Shown here in pieces: positions 18,803-28,320 of a DNA stretch of 64,000 bases (the stretch's first letter is position 1; each line of letters opens with the position of its first letter). Below the pieces are notes generated by a model that worked only from the letters and a program-made list of their open reading frames with translations, had not been told where the DNA came from and searched no databases. The stretch lies in the NCBI GenBank assembly GCA_002320285.1, contig DCKE01000005.1:374663-438662 (forward strand), written 5' to 3'. A program made the translations under genes and the position numbers. This DNA is from Flavobacteriaceae bacterium UBA1682 (GTDB lineage: Bacteria > Bacteroidota > Bacteroidia > Flavobacteriales > Flavobacteriaceae).

Positions 18803-19897
18803 TTACCATTTAAAATCAAATCGCAGTTGTACCGCAACTGCTTTTTTTTGTAAAGCCCCATCATCAACATGCTTGATGTTTAAATTTGACATTGATAATC
18901 CTATCAAGCGCACGGATTCTTTCAGGCGTTCCTGATAAAGCAATTCCTTGGCCACATCTAACAATAAACTTTTCTCAGATACAAAATAAGGCAACGTTAT
19001 ACTTCGTGTCTGCTGTGTAAAGTCGGAATACTTGATTTTCAACGTTATTGTTTTACCCGAAATACCATGCTTTTTCAACCGTTGCTCCAAATCAACTGCA
19101 ATAAATTCTAATTTCTCTAGAATATAAATTTCCGATGAAAGGTTTTCATCAAACGTCCGTTCTGTACCAACAGACTTAATCGTTCTATTTGGCTGTACTA
19201 GAGACAGATCAATCCCACGAACGATATCGTAATAATGCCGTCCCGACTTCCCAAAATGTGCGGTTAAAAATTCCTCCGATTTTGCCTTTAAGTCTTTGCC
19301 GGTAAAAATACCCAGCTGATACATTTTATCAGCAGTTACTTTTCCAACACCGTAAAACTTTTTTATTTCAAGTCCCTCCAAAAAAGGTTCTATCTCTTCC
19401 GGATTAATGGTTTTCTGCCCGTTGGGCTTGTTATAATCACTGGCAATTTTGGCTATAAATTTATTGACTGAAATCCCAGCCGATGCAGTCAATTTCGTCG
19501 TCTCAAAAATCTTATTTCTAATTTCTCGAGCAATTAATGTTGCACTTGTAATTCCCTTTTTATTAACCGTCACATCTAAAAATGCCTCATCTAAAGAAAG
19601 GGGCTCCACCAAATCGGTGTATTCTAAAAAAATAGCGCGAATCTGCTTCGACACTTGTTTGTACCGATCAAAACGAGGCGGCATAAAGATCAGTTCCGGA
19701 CAATTCTTTTTTGCCATCACACCACTCATCGCACTTCTAACACCAAATTTACGAGCTTCATAACTCGCCGCCGATACTACCCCGCGATTTTCAGCCCCGC
19801 CTACAGCGATGGGCTTTCCTCTTAATTCCGGAAAGTCCAACTGCTCTACGGAAGCATAAAATGCATCCATGTCGACGTGAATTATTTTTCTGTGCAT
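18803..19897 (-). CDS. dinB: DNA polymerase IV (Y family)
   Basis: Error-prone translesion polymerase, 364 residues. Catalytic acidic residues lie in HVDMDAFYASVEQ (N-terminus) and SLDEAFLDVT (about residue 100). The helix-hairpin-helix region KKFYGVGKVTADKM and the little-finger domain follow. There is no obvious C-terminal beta-clamp peptide beyond the terminal AVQLRFDF-like stretch, which resembles the clamp motif QLxLF. It converges on pyk. Confidence 0.95.
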   Translation of the reverse strand: MHRKIIHVDMDAFYASVEQLDFPELRGKPIAVGGAENRGVVSAASYEARKFGVRSAMSGVMAKKNCPELIFMPPRFDRYKQVSKQIRAIFLEYTDLVEPLSLDEAFLDVTVNKKGITSATLIAREIRNKIFETTKLTASAGISVNKFIAKIASDYNKPNGQKTINPEEIEPFLEGLEIKKFYGVGKVTADKMYQLGIFTGKDLKAKSEEFLTAHFGKSGRHYYDIVRGIDLSLVQPNRTIKSVGTERTFDENLSSEIYILEKLEFIAVDLEQRLKKHGISGKTITLKIKYSDFTQQTRSITLPYFVSEKSLLLDVAKELLYQERLKESVRLIGLSMSNLNIKHVDDGALQKKAVAVQLRFDFKW

Positions 19898-19943
19898 CCT
19901 CTAAGTATATCGCTATACAAAAATACCGCTTTTTGACCAGGGA

Positions 19944-22208
19944 TTACTCTTTAATAATCAATATCGATGGAGAATAATTTAGCCATTCACTACGTGTTTC
20001 AACCAATTTTTTCCAACTGCTCAAACTGATTAACATCAGATCATATTGTTCTAAAAACTCTTTGTGGATGGTTTTATCCTTTGTTATCATGATATGATTT
20101 GGCGTTACTTGCTCAATACTGCGAATGGATTCTTTAAAATCAGAACTGCGCTCTATTTCGCCCGACGCATCCAATATGGTGATCTGAGCATCGACGTTGG
20201 CAATCCACTTTTGACCATATTGCAACAAGAACAAATCCGATTTATCAAAAATAGGAACGAATATTCTTTCTACTTTCTCAAAATTCTTATTGATCAAAAC
20301 ACCCACTGGAACTTTAGCGCGAATCAAGACTTGCCTAGTGCGCTCGTCAAAGAAAGAATTTTCAAACATCGGTTCCTTGCCCGTCACTTTATCGATTAAA
20401 ATATCTGGATTAATAATTCTAGTGGTAAATCCTAAAATTTTACCCAATAGTGTTCCCTTATATATCGATTGCCCAATTTCCAACAAAAACAGATCACAAC
20501 TATCTTCATTGACGATCTCGACCATATCAGACTCGAGATCATTAGATACCTTATACAAGGTCAAAACTTCTTGGTTTAACTTACCCGCCTCCGACTCAAT
20601 AGGCTGAAAGATCTTGGATTCGTAGGAGTCCGAGTTAAAGGAGTTAACATCGGAACTCGGCACGATATGCATGGTGGTAATTGACGTATTTAATTTTTGT
20701 TTCTTGACCAAACTATTTGCAATTCGAAGCAGCGCCTTCGCATTGGTTGCATTGTCAAAAAACATATATATTCGATATTTATTCATGCTCTTAAGCTCAT
20801 CCGGAGCAGGAGGTAATTCTTTTCCAAAAATCTTATTGATGATATCCAAAAGTGGCCCGGTCATAAAAGTAGTTGCCAGGGCCATGATCACCATCATTGC
20901 AAATACTTCCCCTGTTAATATCCCCAAATCAAAACCGATATTTAACACAATTAATTCCATCAAACCACGGGTATTCATCAAAGCACCGATGGTAAGACTA
21001 TCGCGCCAACTCTGCCCAACGAATTTCGCAGCCAAGGCACTACCGACAAACTTACCTACCGTAGCTACCAAGATAATAAATCCGGTCACCTTCCACAAAT
21101 ATGGTTCATTAAGCAAGCCTATCTCTGTTCTCAGACCCGTATAAACGAAGAATAAGGGCAAAAACAAGATCACGGCTACATCTTCTACTTTTTCGATAAA
21201 CAAGGCTCTAAAACGCACATTATCCGGCATGATTGCTCCAGCCATAAAAGCTCCGAACAAAGCATGGATTCCGATCACCTCCGTACAATAGGCCGACAAG
21301 ATCAAAGTCAACAAGAAAATCGCTACGGTCGCTTTAGAAATATTTTTATTACTGCCTTGAATTTTACCGATACGCTCCAAAAAAGGTTTTACCAATTTCA
21401 GCATCACCATCACATAAACCACAGCCAAAGCCATTATATACAATGAACTGGTAAACGAGCCTGCTTTAACGATAGCAATTACAGCAGCCAACATACACCA
21501 AGCTGTGATATCATCAGCCGCGGCACACGTAATAACAATGGTACCTAATCGCGTTTTATGAATGCCCCGTTCCTGAACAATTCTCGCCAATACCGGGAAA
21601 GCGGTGATACTCATCGATATACCGAGAAAAAGAGCAAAAGAGATAAACTCAACGCCATCAGGCGCGAAAGAACTAAAAATATAATAAGCTAAAACCATTC
21701 CCAAGGCAAAGGGAATAATAATACTGGCATGGCTGATTAAGACAGCATCATGCGCCTTGTTTTTCAATACTTTTAAGTCCAGTTCCATTCCGATAACAAA
21801 CATGAAAAGTATCAAACCAATCTGGCTTAAAAAACTTAAATTAGGCAGAGAGGCAACTGGAAATAATAAAGATGAAAATTCGGGAAAATGCATGCCCAAA
21901 AAGGAGGGACCTAGTGCTATACCGGCGATAATTTCTCCGATAACTGAAGGTTGTCCTATTTTTTTACAAATCCAACCAAATGCCCTGGCTACCAAAACAA
22001 TGGTTACAATTTGCGCTAACAATATGGCTAAGGGATGGCTTAAATTCTGCATTAACGCTTCCTGGAAATTCTCAAAAACAGACAGCTCCGAAGTTACCGG
22101 AACCACATTTTCCTCCAACAATTCCCCTTGCGATACTACCCAGTACATCAAGGCTGTAAACAGTCCGATAACCGTTATATAGAAAAAGGTATTTTTATAC
22201 TTTAACAT
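19944..22208 (-). CDS. CPA2-type cation:proton antiporter with C-terminal USP-like region
   Basis: Inner-membrane Na+/H+ or K+/H+ antiporter, 754 residues. A first helix (about 8-28) is followed by a Na_H_Exchanger domain with about 12 membrane segments (about 60-450). It contains GEIIAGIALGPSFLG and the TCAAADDITAW stretch with adjacent acidic residues typical of electrogenic exchangers. The C-terminal 290 soluble residues resemble a universal-stress-like domain. An upstream TTG would extend the frame, but the ATG ending at 22208 (MLKYKN) is preferred. It lies 115 bases downstream of the LytTR regulator on the same strand and may be one of its targets (inference). Confidence 0.88.
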   Translation of the reverse strand: MLKYKNTFFYITVIGLFTALMYWVVSQGELLEENVVPVTSELSVFENFQEALMQNLSHPLAILLAQIVTIVLVARAFGWICKKIGQPSVIGEIIAGIALGPSFLGMHFPEFSSLLFPVASLPNLSFLSQIGLILFMFVIGMELDLKVLKNKAHDAVLISHASIIIPFALGMVLAYYIFSSFAPDGVEFISFALFLGISMSITAFPVLARIVQERGIHKTRLGTIVITCAAADDITAWCMLAAVIAIVKAGSFTSSLYIMALAVVYVMVMLKLVKPFLERIGKIQGSNKNISKATVAIFLLTLILSAYCTEVIGIHALFGAFMAGAIMPDNVRFRALFIEKVEDVAVILFLPLFFVYTGLRTEIGLLNEPYLWKVTGFIILVATVGKFVGSALAAKFVGQSWRDSLTIGALMNTRGLMELIVLNIGFDLGILTGEVFAMMVIMALATTFMTGPLLDIINKIFGKELPPAPDELKSMNKYRIYMFFDNATNAKALLRIANSLVKKQKLNTSITTMHIVPSSDVNSFNSDSYESKIFQPIESEAGKLNQEVLTLYKVSNDLESDMVEIVNEDSCDLFLLEIGQSIYKGTLLGKILGFTTRIINPDILIDKVTGKEPMFENSFFDERTRQVLIRAKVPVGVLINKNFEKVERIFVPIFDKSDLFLLQYGQKWIANVDAQITILDASGEIERSSDFKESIRSIEQVTPNHIMITKDKTIHKEFLEQYDLMLISLSSWKKLVETRSEWLNYSPSILIIKE

Positions 22209-22322
22209 CTTTAATGAGTTTGAATTTCCGTGCAAATGTCAATCAAATTCAACAGATTTTAATCGCCACTGCCTCAAAGTATTTCAAAGATGTAATGAAA
22301 CGTTAAAAAAGTGCTACAAAAA

Positions 22323-23033
22323 CTACAGCTTGGATAAAAAGTCGCCTTTAAAGTTCACTCCAAGTGTCAATATCAAGGGTTTTTTACCATCTGTGGTTAA
22401 GGTCGTAATGATTTCATCATGATTAAAATAACTGACGATTTTAAGCGCTATAATCTCACTTTTATTAATTCTACAAAAATCTTTGGACGGTAGATCTTTG
22501 ATGATTTTCTCCAAAGAAAGATTTTTTAAAATCAACGTGCTGTTGTCCGCAAGCAGCACTACTTTATCACGACTATCAAACTCCGATGGTTTGATATGCA
22601 ATATGCTCTCAAATTGTAAAACCGCCTTTCCCTTATTAGAGTTCACCGTCATAAACGTGGTCTGCTCAGAAGGTTTAATCAGTTTGAGCGCTTTTTGAAT
22701 TGCCTTTTCCAGACGTTCTTTCTTGATGGGCTTGGTAATATAGTCAATGGCATCAATTTCAAAAGCATCTACAGCAAATTCTCTATAGGCTGTTGTGAAA
22801 ATAACGGGTTTATCACCGAGCAATTGTGCGACACTTAAACCGTTGATCTGAGGCATTTCGATATCAAAAATCCCCAAATCGAAATCCAGATCCGGCGCTT
22901 CATCTAAAAGTTTTAAAGGGTCATTAAAAACTTTTATGATCTCTATTTCAGGAATCTGTTCACACAACATTTTCAAATACGTCAGACCTGGTAATTCATC
23001 ATCCAGTAAAATGCATTTTAGCTTTGAAGTCAT
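22323..23033 (-). CDS. LytTR-family response regulator
   Basis: Two-domain regulator, 236 residues. The receiver has an acidic pair in LLDDELPG, the phospho-Asp in GIFDIEMPQ and the Lys in DYITKPIKKERL. The C-terminal LytTR DNA-binding domain is at about 130-236. Its start overlaps the end of the histidine kinase gene by 35 bases, showing they are translated as a pair. Confidence 0.9.
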   Translation of the reverse strand: MTSKLKCILLDDELPGLTYLKMLCEQIPEIEIIKVFNDPLKLLDEAPDLDFDLGIFDIEMPQINGLSVAQLLGDKPVIFTTAYREFAVDAFEIDAIDYITKPIKKERLEKAIQKALKLIKPSEQTTFMTVNSNKGKAVLQFESILHIKPSEFDSRDKVVLLADNSTLILKNLSLEKIIKDLPSKDFCRINKSEIIALKIVSYFNHDEIITTLTTDGKKPLILTLGVNFKGDFLSKL

Positions 23034-23736
23034 TGAGATTAATTTTAAGATGTGCTATATAAACGTCATTTTCAACAAATCGCTCCAATCGAAAATGCTC
23101 TTTATAAATAATTTCCAACCTTTTGTGTAAGGCCTCTAATCCAAAGCCGCTGTGATTTTTTTTCAGTGCATTTTTCGCAGAGGTTTTGTTCGAAACCATC
23201 AGATGAAAACTGCCGCCCTTAATTTCAAACAAGATCGAGATAAACGAATCGGCACTTTGTAAATCGGCATGTTTAAATGCATTTTCGATTAAATCGATCG
23301 ATATTAATGGGGCCAATAAATTTTGATCGTATAAAATTTCATTAGCCGCAATCTTAGATTTGACGTTTAACTGAAACAGCGGACTAATTTTAATTTTATT
23401 AATTTCTATCAAACTCAGTGCAAACTGATGTTCCTCTCGTGGGCTAACCAATTTTTTTTGGCTATCATACAAAACATAATCCAAAACACCTGCCATTTTA
23501 TCTAAAGCGAAATAGGTTTGATAGGCATGGGACTGTATGGAGTTCAAGATATTCTTAAAAAGATGTGGATCTAAGCGCGACTCGAGAGACTCCAATTGCA
23601 AGTGTTTTATTTTCGTATCGACTAAAAAAAACTCTTTTTCCAGTTTCGCATTGCGCTGTTGTACACGCACAAGATAATAGCCCAAGACTATAGAGACTGC
23701 CAACAGAAAAATTATAATTGCTATTTCTAGTACCAT
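22999..23736 (-). CDS. LytS-type histidine kinase with almost no sensor region
   Basis: Membrane histidine kinase of the His_kinase (YehU/LytS) family, 245 residues. One N-terminal membrane helix (about 3-23) leads by a short coiled region to the phosphorylation box LDPHLFKNILNSIQ. A degenerate-looking ATPase domain follows with DLIENAFKHA as the N-box and SGFGLEALHKRL as the G-box. The frame opens upstream at a TTG inside the previous gene; the ATG ending at 23736 gives MVLEIAIIIF and fits better. With no periplasmic or PAS sensor, it probably takes its signal from the membrane protein encoded 13 bases upstream. Confidence 0.85.
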   Translation of the reverse strand: MVLEIAIIIFLLAVSIVLGYYLVRVQQRNAKLEKEFFLVDTKIKHLQLESLESRLDPHLFKNILNSIQSHAYQTYFALDKMAGVLDYVLYDSQKKLVSPREEHQFALSLIEINKIKISPLFQLNVKSKIAANEILYDQNLLAPLISIDLIENAFKHADLQSADSFISILFEIKGGSFHLMVSNKTSAKNALKKNHSGFGLEALHKRLEIIYKEHFRLERFVENDVYIAHLKINLNDFKAKMHFTG

Positions 23737-23749
23737 AAATACCTTTATA

Positions 23750-25831
23750 CTATTGATGTTCTTTTTTAGTTTCTTTATCAACTACTTCCTTCTCCAAAAC
23801 GGCATCAGTTTTCATCGGTGGAAAGAAAAATTCCGTTGGAAACATTTTAAAGTAAATCAATACCGATCGAATTAAGGGAAATACTTCGAGCCATGGGATA
23901 TTTCTAGATCGGAAGGCCAGGCCTAATGACAAACTAAAACTGACAATAAAGTTGACAAAACCAATTAGAGCCATACCGATAAATGCCCAAACTAACATAG
24001 AAGTTCCCACACTAAAATCAGCACCAAAAATCCCTAAGGCAATATTTCCACTTACAAAGGTAATGTGACGAATGTCTAAATTTAGACCTAAGAAAAACCC
24101 GATAGATCCCGTACTTCCGAGAAAAATTCCAAACCATACGTTGGATACGATACCAGGCCATTTGATTTCAAACCAATTTGCTAGTTTTTTAGTTCGAGTT
24201 ATACCCAAATTTCTCTTTAACCACGGATGTTCTTGAATACGGTAATAGACTTGGTTGTGTTTATTTTTATTGGACACATTCCCCGAGATAATCCCGGATA
24301 AAAACAAGAAAACTCCAGCAATAGCAGCGTGAAATAGCGCTGGTGAATCAATCGGGCTGGCATCGGTTAACAATTTGTGCCACTTGGTATCCACTATATT
24401 AATCCCCGTAGCTAAATCAATCAACCAAACTCCTAAAAGAGCTACTGGAAAAGCCAACAAAACGTTACCGACGAAGGCAATGAATTGAGATCGAAATAAA
24501 CGGGCAAACAACTTGGCAAAAGCCATGTGTTTTTCTCCGGTTTGAATCTGTTTTTTCATTCCGTCTTCTATGGCTTTGATAATCGTCGCCGCAGTCATCG
24601 CTGGCTGTTTGGTTGCAAGAGTAAAGCCCATCAAGTAAATAATGGTAAAACCGATCGCATAATTAATACTGTATAGAAAAGCAAATCCAAAAGCACTAGC
24701 GTCGGCTTTAGACATTAAAATCTTAATGATACATAATACCCCAACGATAATCCCTGCGCCCATCGATGCCTTAAACATCTGCCAATATTCTTTTGCGGAC
24801 TCCGTTATATAATGTTCCCCTGTTTTTGCTGTATGTTGCGTGATTTCGTACGACAGCAACTGCGTACTTTCGCCGATCAATTTCGAAACATCGTATTTAT
24901 AACAATTGTATTCAATCAATTTTAGGGCTAAATAAACCGTATTCTTCTTCCTGTCCTCTATTTGATCGACTACTAAAAGCGAAATCAAAATTCGTATGCG
25001 ATACAACTGCTGACGAATGCGCAGCAAACTTTGATTTACTTTTAAAGAGATTCCATATTTAGAGCTGTTTTTAAAAGCATGACTGACAAAATCTAAACAC
25101 TGTTTGTGCAAGATCAACAATTGCTTATAATTTAAGTCATCACTCGTTAAATAATGTACTTTACCTTCCCGTAAACCCTGAGCTATCATCAAAAATTCGT
25201 TTTCAAAAGCAAGAAAGGGGCTCTCTAAATGATTGTACTCGGGGACCATGCGTATGATATTACTTTCCATTGCTCTTCCGCTCATTCTCTGAGTGATTAA
25301 TCCCATGGATAAAATCAGCTCTGACAATACGGTATTGTCTTTAGCAGTGGTAAAAATATCGCTGAAATCGAGTAATTCAAATAAAGAAAGAATCTGATCT
25401 TCCGGAATTTTATTAATCCACTCTGAATCGGAATGTTTGTAAAAAACCTGGTTAAGAATATATTCAAAGGTGTCCTTTTCGGGTTGATAGGGTAATATTT
25501 TAGCAAAAAGTCTTTTTTTGACTTCGGGTAGAAATTCAGAATCTTGTAGGATTCCAGCATCGGAAATCATTCTACTAAACTTTCTGTTGCTCAGTAAGTT
25601 TTTTAAGTAGTTCATAAAGGCCAGACGATCGATGGGATTGTTGATCAGATGACTTAATAATTCCTCTATGGATACTCTCCTGATTTTTTTAATATTTTTC
25701 GGGCGAAATACATGCACCAAATCGATTAGAAAAAGCAACTCTTCTCCAGAGTAAACTTCTCCGTCAACGATATATTTATTAAAAAGCTCGTCAATAGTAT
25801 GGGGGGAAATTAGTTTATGTCTTAAATTCAT
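23750..25831 (-). CDS. COG4389-type 'site-specific recombinase' multi-pass membrane protein
   Basis: Protein of 693 residues. It has a soluble N-terminal half (about 1-340) and a C-terminal half with several membrane segments, for example GAGIIVGVLCIIKILM, GFTIIYLMGFTLA and the region near LFHAAIAGVFLFLSGIISG. It resembles the family annotated as site-specific recombinase (Gcr, COG4389). No tyrosine- or serine-recombinase catalytic motif can be seen, and a membrane protein is a poor fit for that name. It is followed by the histidine kinase after 13 bases. A TTG three codons upstream is an alternative start. A role as the sensor of the adjacent kinase is a hypothesis. Confidence 0.75.
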   Translation of the reverse strand: MNLRHKLISPHTIDELFNKYIVDGEVYSGEELLFLIDLVHVFRPKNIKKIRRVSIEELLSHLINNPIDRLAFMNYLKNLLSNRKFSRMISDAGILQDSEFLPEVKKRLFAKILPYQPEKDTFEYILNQVFYKHSDSEWINKIPEDQILSLFELLDFSDIFTTAKDNTVLSELILSMGLITQRMSGRAMESNIIRMVPEYNHLESPFLAFENEFLMIAQGLREGKVHYLTSDDLNYKQLLILHKQCLDFVSHAFKNSSKYGISLKVNQSLLRIRQQLYRIRILISLLVVDQIEDRKKNTVYLALKLIEYNCYKYDVSKLIGESTQLLSYEITQHTAKTGEHYITESAKEYWQMFKASMGAGIIVGVLCIIKILMSKADASAFGFAFLYSINYAIGFTIIYLMGFTLATKQPAMTAATIIKAIEDGMKKQIQTGEKHMAFAKLFARLFRSQFIAFVGNVLLAFPVALLGVWLIDLATGINIVDTKWHKLLTDASPIDSPALFHAAIAGVFLFLSGIISGNVSNKNKHNQVYYRIQEHPWLKRNLGITRTKKLANWFEIKWPGIVSNVWFGIFLGSTGSIGFFLGLNLDIRHITFVSGNIALGIFGADFSVGTSMLVWAFIGMALIGFVNFIVSFSLSLGLAFRSRNIPWLEVFPLIRSVLIYFKMFPTEFFFPPMKTDAVLEKEVVDKETKKEHQ

Positions 25832-25921
25832 TACCTTCAATTTTTATTGCTTTTACGTAGTTACTTTTAAAAGTTAATTTCCGTAATTTGGATTAAAATT
25901 ACACTATTTATTATAATAACT

Positions 25922-26389
25922 ATGGTTGAGATTGAAAGAAAATTCAGAATCCGTTCATTAGATTTTATTGAGGAGTCTTATAATCACAGTGATATTGTCC
26001 AGGGATACTTAAATTCAGCAGCGGAACGAACTGTAAGAGTACGTATTAGAGGATCTCAAGGTTATTTGACGGTCAAAGGAAAAAGCAATGAATCGGGAAC
26101 AACCAGAATGGAATGGGAAAAAGAGATTGAGCGTAAAGATGCCGAAGCATTACTCCAATTGTGCGAGGATTTTGTGATAGACAAAACGCGGTATTTGGTT
26201 AAGTCGGATACTCACCTATTTGAAATCGATGTTTTCCACGGTCAGAATGCAGGGTTAATTTTGGCTGAAATCGAATTAAGCGATGAAAATGAAATATTTA
26301 TAAAGCCGAACTGGCTAGGTGAAGAGGTAACGGGCGATATTCGATTTTACAATTCTTACCTGTCCCAAAATCCGTATAGTAAATGGTAA
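25922..26389 (+). CDS. CYTH domain protein (triphosphate-binding)
   Basis: Tunnel-fold CYTH protein of 155 residues. The ExExK signature is at the N-terminus (VEIERKFRI). Basic residues TVRVRIRG and the acidic strands FEIDVF and AEIELSDE fit a metal-dependent triphosphate pocket. Such proteins are usually inorganic triphosphatases or thiamine-triphosphatase-like. It lies between a minus-strand membrane gene and RlpA-like genes and ends 2 bases from the convergent gene's stop. Confidence 0.88.
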   Translation: MVEIERKFRIRSLDFIEESYNHSDIVQGYLNSAAERTVRVRIRGSQGYLTVKGKSNESGTTRMEWEKEIERKDAEALLQLCEDFVIDKTRYLVKSDTHLFEIDVFHGQNAGLILAEIELSDENEIFIKPNWLGEEVTGDIRFYNSYLSQNPYSKW

Positions 26390-26391
26390 TC

Positions 26392-26799
26392 TTATTTAAG
26401 TAATTCCATTTTGACGTTTAGTACACCGTGATTTTTATTGTCTGTAATATTCATAAACGCTTTTTTAGAAATATCCAATTCACGTCTGTGAGTAAATGGT
26501 CCGCGATCATTGATTTTAACCTCAACTGATTTATTGTTTTCCAAATTGGTCAAGCGCACTAAAGTGCCGAAGGGTAATTTTTTATGAGCTGCTGTTAATT
26601 TCTGGTTTGAAAAAATCTCACCACTAGCAGTAGGTCTGCCGTTGAATTTATCGTGATAATAACTGACTTCCGCTTTCTTCTTATATACCTTAGCAACTGA
26701 TTTTCCACGACTTGCAGAACAGCTGCTTATCAGAAATGCACTTATTAACAACAATAAAATTTGGAATTGGAAATGGTTGTACTTTTTAAATATCTCCAT
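26392..26799 (-). CDS. RlpA-like double-psi beta-barrel lipoprotein
   Basis: 135-residue predicted lipoprotein. The hydrophobic N-terminus ends in a lipobox (LISSC, Cys near residue 26). The rest is an RlpA-type double-psi beta-barrel domain with SYYHDKFNGRPTASGE, AAHKKLPFGTLVRL and INDRGPF. The Asp in NDRGPF corresponds to the catalytic Asp of lytic transglycosylases of this fold. It lacks a SPOR domain. The ATG at 26799 overlaps the preceding paralogue by 14 bases; an upstream TTG was not used. Confidence 0.88.
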   Translation of the reverse strand: MEIFKKYNHFQFQILLLLISAFLISSCSASRGKSVAKVYKKKAEVSYYHDKFNGRPTASGEIFSNQKLTAAHKKLPFGTLVRLTNLENNKSVEVKINDRGPFTHRRELDISKKAFMNITDNKNHGVLNVKMELLK

Positions 26800-27295
26800 C
26801 AATTTTTTCAATCTTCACGTTTAATACCCCACTTCCTTTGTTTTGAGCTATTTCCATAAAGGCTTTTTTAGTGATATCGATTCCTCTTTCTTTGGTGAAA
26901 GGTCCGCGATCGGTAATCGTTAAAATAACTGATTTTTTATTCTTGAGGTTGGTAACCTTAACTTTGGTACCGAAAGGCAGCGAGCTGTGTGCGGCAGTAT
27001 ATTTACTATTATCGAAGACTTTACCACTTGCGGTGCGTCGTCCGGTAAATTTATCGTGATAATACGAAGCTTGAGTTGATTCTGTTACCAGTTCTGTTTC
27101 CACGGTTTCTGGTAAGTCGATCAGCTTATTGGATAAAGTATCCGAAGAGATTAAAGCCTGATCTAAAATGGGTTCTGGTATGCTAACTATATTGGTAATG
27201 TTGTTTTTACTGATTTTCTTGGGCCTATTATTCGTAGTAAAACTACTCATAACCACTAAAATAAGTAAAAACAAACCGGTATGAAATATTCTCAT
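26786..27295 (-). CDS. Secreted RlpA-like double-psi beta-barrel protein
   Basis: 169 residues with a signal peptide (about 1-22). A low-complexity linker (to about 75) leads to an RlpA-type domain. Its motifs SYYHDKFTGRRTASGK, AAHSSLPFGTKVKV and ITDRGPF are close to those of the next gene, so the pair arose by tandem duplication. Expected role: peptidoglycan glycan-strand cleavage in the periplasm. No SPOR domain is present. Its stop overlaps the start of the paralogue, implying translational coupling. Confidence 0.87.
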   Translation of the reverse strand: MRIFHTGLFLLILVVMSSFTTNNRPKKISKNNITNIVSIPEPILDQALISSDTLSNKLIDLPETVETELVTESTQASYYHDKFTGRRTASGKVFDNSKYTAAHSSLPFGTKVKVTNLKNKKSVILTITDRGPFTKERGIDITKKAFMEIAQNKGSGVLNVKIEKIDGDI

Positions 27296-27343
27296 GATCA
27301 GGGTTTAAATTTACAGCAACTTTTAAAAAAAAATAAATATACC

Positions 27344-27367
27344 AAAAAAGCCCTTACGGGCTTTTTT
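27344..27367 (-). terminator. Terminator of the four-helix membrane protein gene
   Basis: Ten-base perfect arms (27344-27353 and 27358-27367) ending in T runs on both strands, 18 bases past the stop at 27386. Confidence 0.88.
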
Positions 27368-27385
27368 TATTTTGTTAAACTTTTC

Positions 27386-27811
27386 CTAACCCAACCAAAT
27401 TCCCCAAGGAATACGAGATAAAATAAGGATTAAACCTAAGGTATAGAAAATAGCGAAAAACTTAAATTTCTTATCGCTTTCTACAACGCGTTTATGTTTT
27501 GACCAACCGATAGTGATCAATACAATCCCGATAATATTGATCAGCGGGTGCTCTAAAGCATATAAACGCATCATCGGATCTTTCATTGCGCTTCCTAAGC
27601 TTACAACCATTGGAGACACAAAATAAAGAATCAATCCTAAAACCAATTGGATATGAGTAAAAATCAAAGCGAATAAAGCAATTTTTCGATCACTCTCTTT
27701 AAATTCTCTTTTGGAAGCATATCCAATAATAGCACTGATAGCTGCAACAGCCAATAAAATTAACGCCAAATAAGCAATGCCTGAGTGCGCCTGTTTAATA
27801 ATGTTGTACAT
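27386..27811 (-). CDS. Four-helix membrane protein, possible small cytochrome b-like
   Basis: 141 residues with four predicted membrane helices. Four histidines (H9, H53, H88, H106) lie at or near helix ends, which fits a small heme-binding or cytochrome b-like protein; I believe relatives carry that kind of label, but I cannot verify it. No CXXCH is present. It has its own promoter and terminator and no neighbour of known linked function. Confidence 0.7.
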   Translation of the reverse strand: MYNIIKQAHSGIAYLALILLAVAAISAIIGYASKREFKESDRKIALFALIFTHIQLVLGLILYFVSPMVVSLGSAMKDPMMRLYALEHPLINIIGIVLITIGWSKHKRVVESDKKFKFFAIFYTLGLILILSRIPWGIWLG

Positions 27812-27833
27812 ATTGTTGTTATTTGTTTGAACA

Positions 27834-27867
27834 CAAATATATAAATAAGAGTTTGATATATTTTCAA
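27834..27867 (-). promoter_or_regulatory. Promoter of the four-helix membrane protein gene
   Basis: On the minus strand TTG, 23 bases, then TATATTTG, matching TTG-N17-23-TAnnTTTG at the edge of the spacing range. It lies 23 bases before the start codon. Confidence 0.6.
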
Positions 27868-28099
27868 TCTCAAATCACGGTTTTACTAATTTTCGCTTAT
27901 TTGTTTGTAATACACTAATAGGGCATCGCTTATTTCGTGGAGTTTAGGGAATTTGTACGTTATTAAAATTAGGGCTGTTTGTTGTATTTTAAAATGATTC
28001 TAAATAATATCCTGCATTTGTAATCGATAAAGCCTCTATCTAGTCGATGAAGATCGCCAAGGTCTCGGATATTAATAATCTGTAAATACTTTTAACTCA

Positions 28100-28267
28100 C
28101 TACCGTTTACGCGATTTGATCAATAATAAGCGCGACGCGATAATACAGGCAGGTAAAAGCACTAAATCCCTGATACATTCTTTATCCATGTCTGGTATAC
28201 TCAGTAAAATCATGGCAATTATTAATAGAACCACTATGGTATAAATTGCCAATTTGGTCATATTCAT
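28100..28267 (-). CDS. Small hydrophobic membrane protein (55 residues), unassigned
   Basis: An uninterrupted 55-residue frame (MNMTKLAIYTIVVLLIIAMI at its N-terminus) with two hydrophobic stretches, about 6-23 and 35-50, and a basic C-terminal tail (KSRKR). Two Cys (residues 31 and 41) lie near the second stretch. It follows the response regulator at 28321-28956 by 53 bases on the same strand, so it may be co-transcribed and serve as an accessory or target. It is too short for standard gene finders. No family is recognised. Confidence 0.5.
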   Translation of the reverse strand: MNMTKLAIYTIVVLLIIAMILLSIPDMDKECIRDLVLLPACIIASRLLLIKSRKR

Positions 28268-28320
28268 CACAAATCACTTTTACTCATCACTGCTTTAATC
28301 ATTATTGTCTGTTCTATTTT

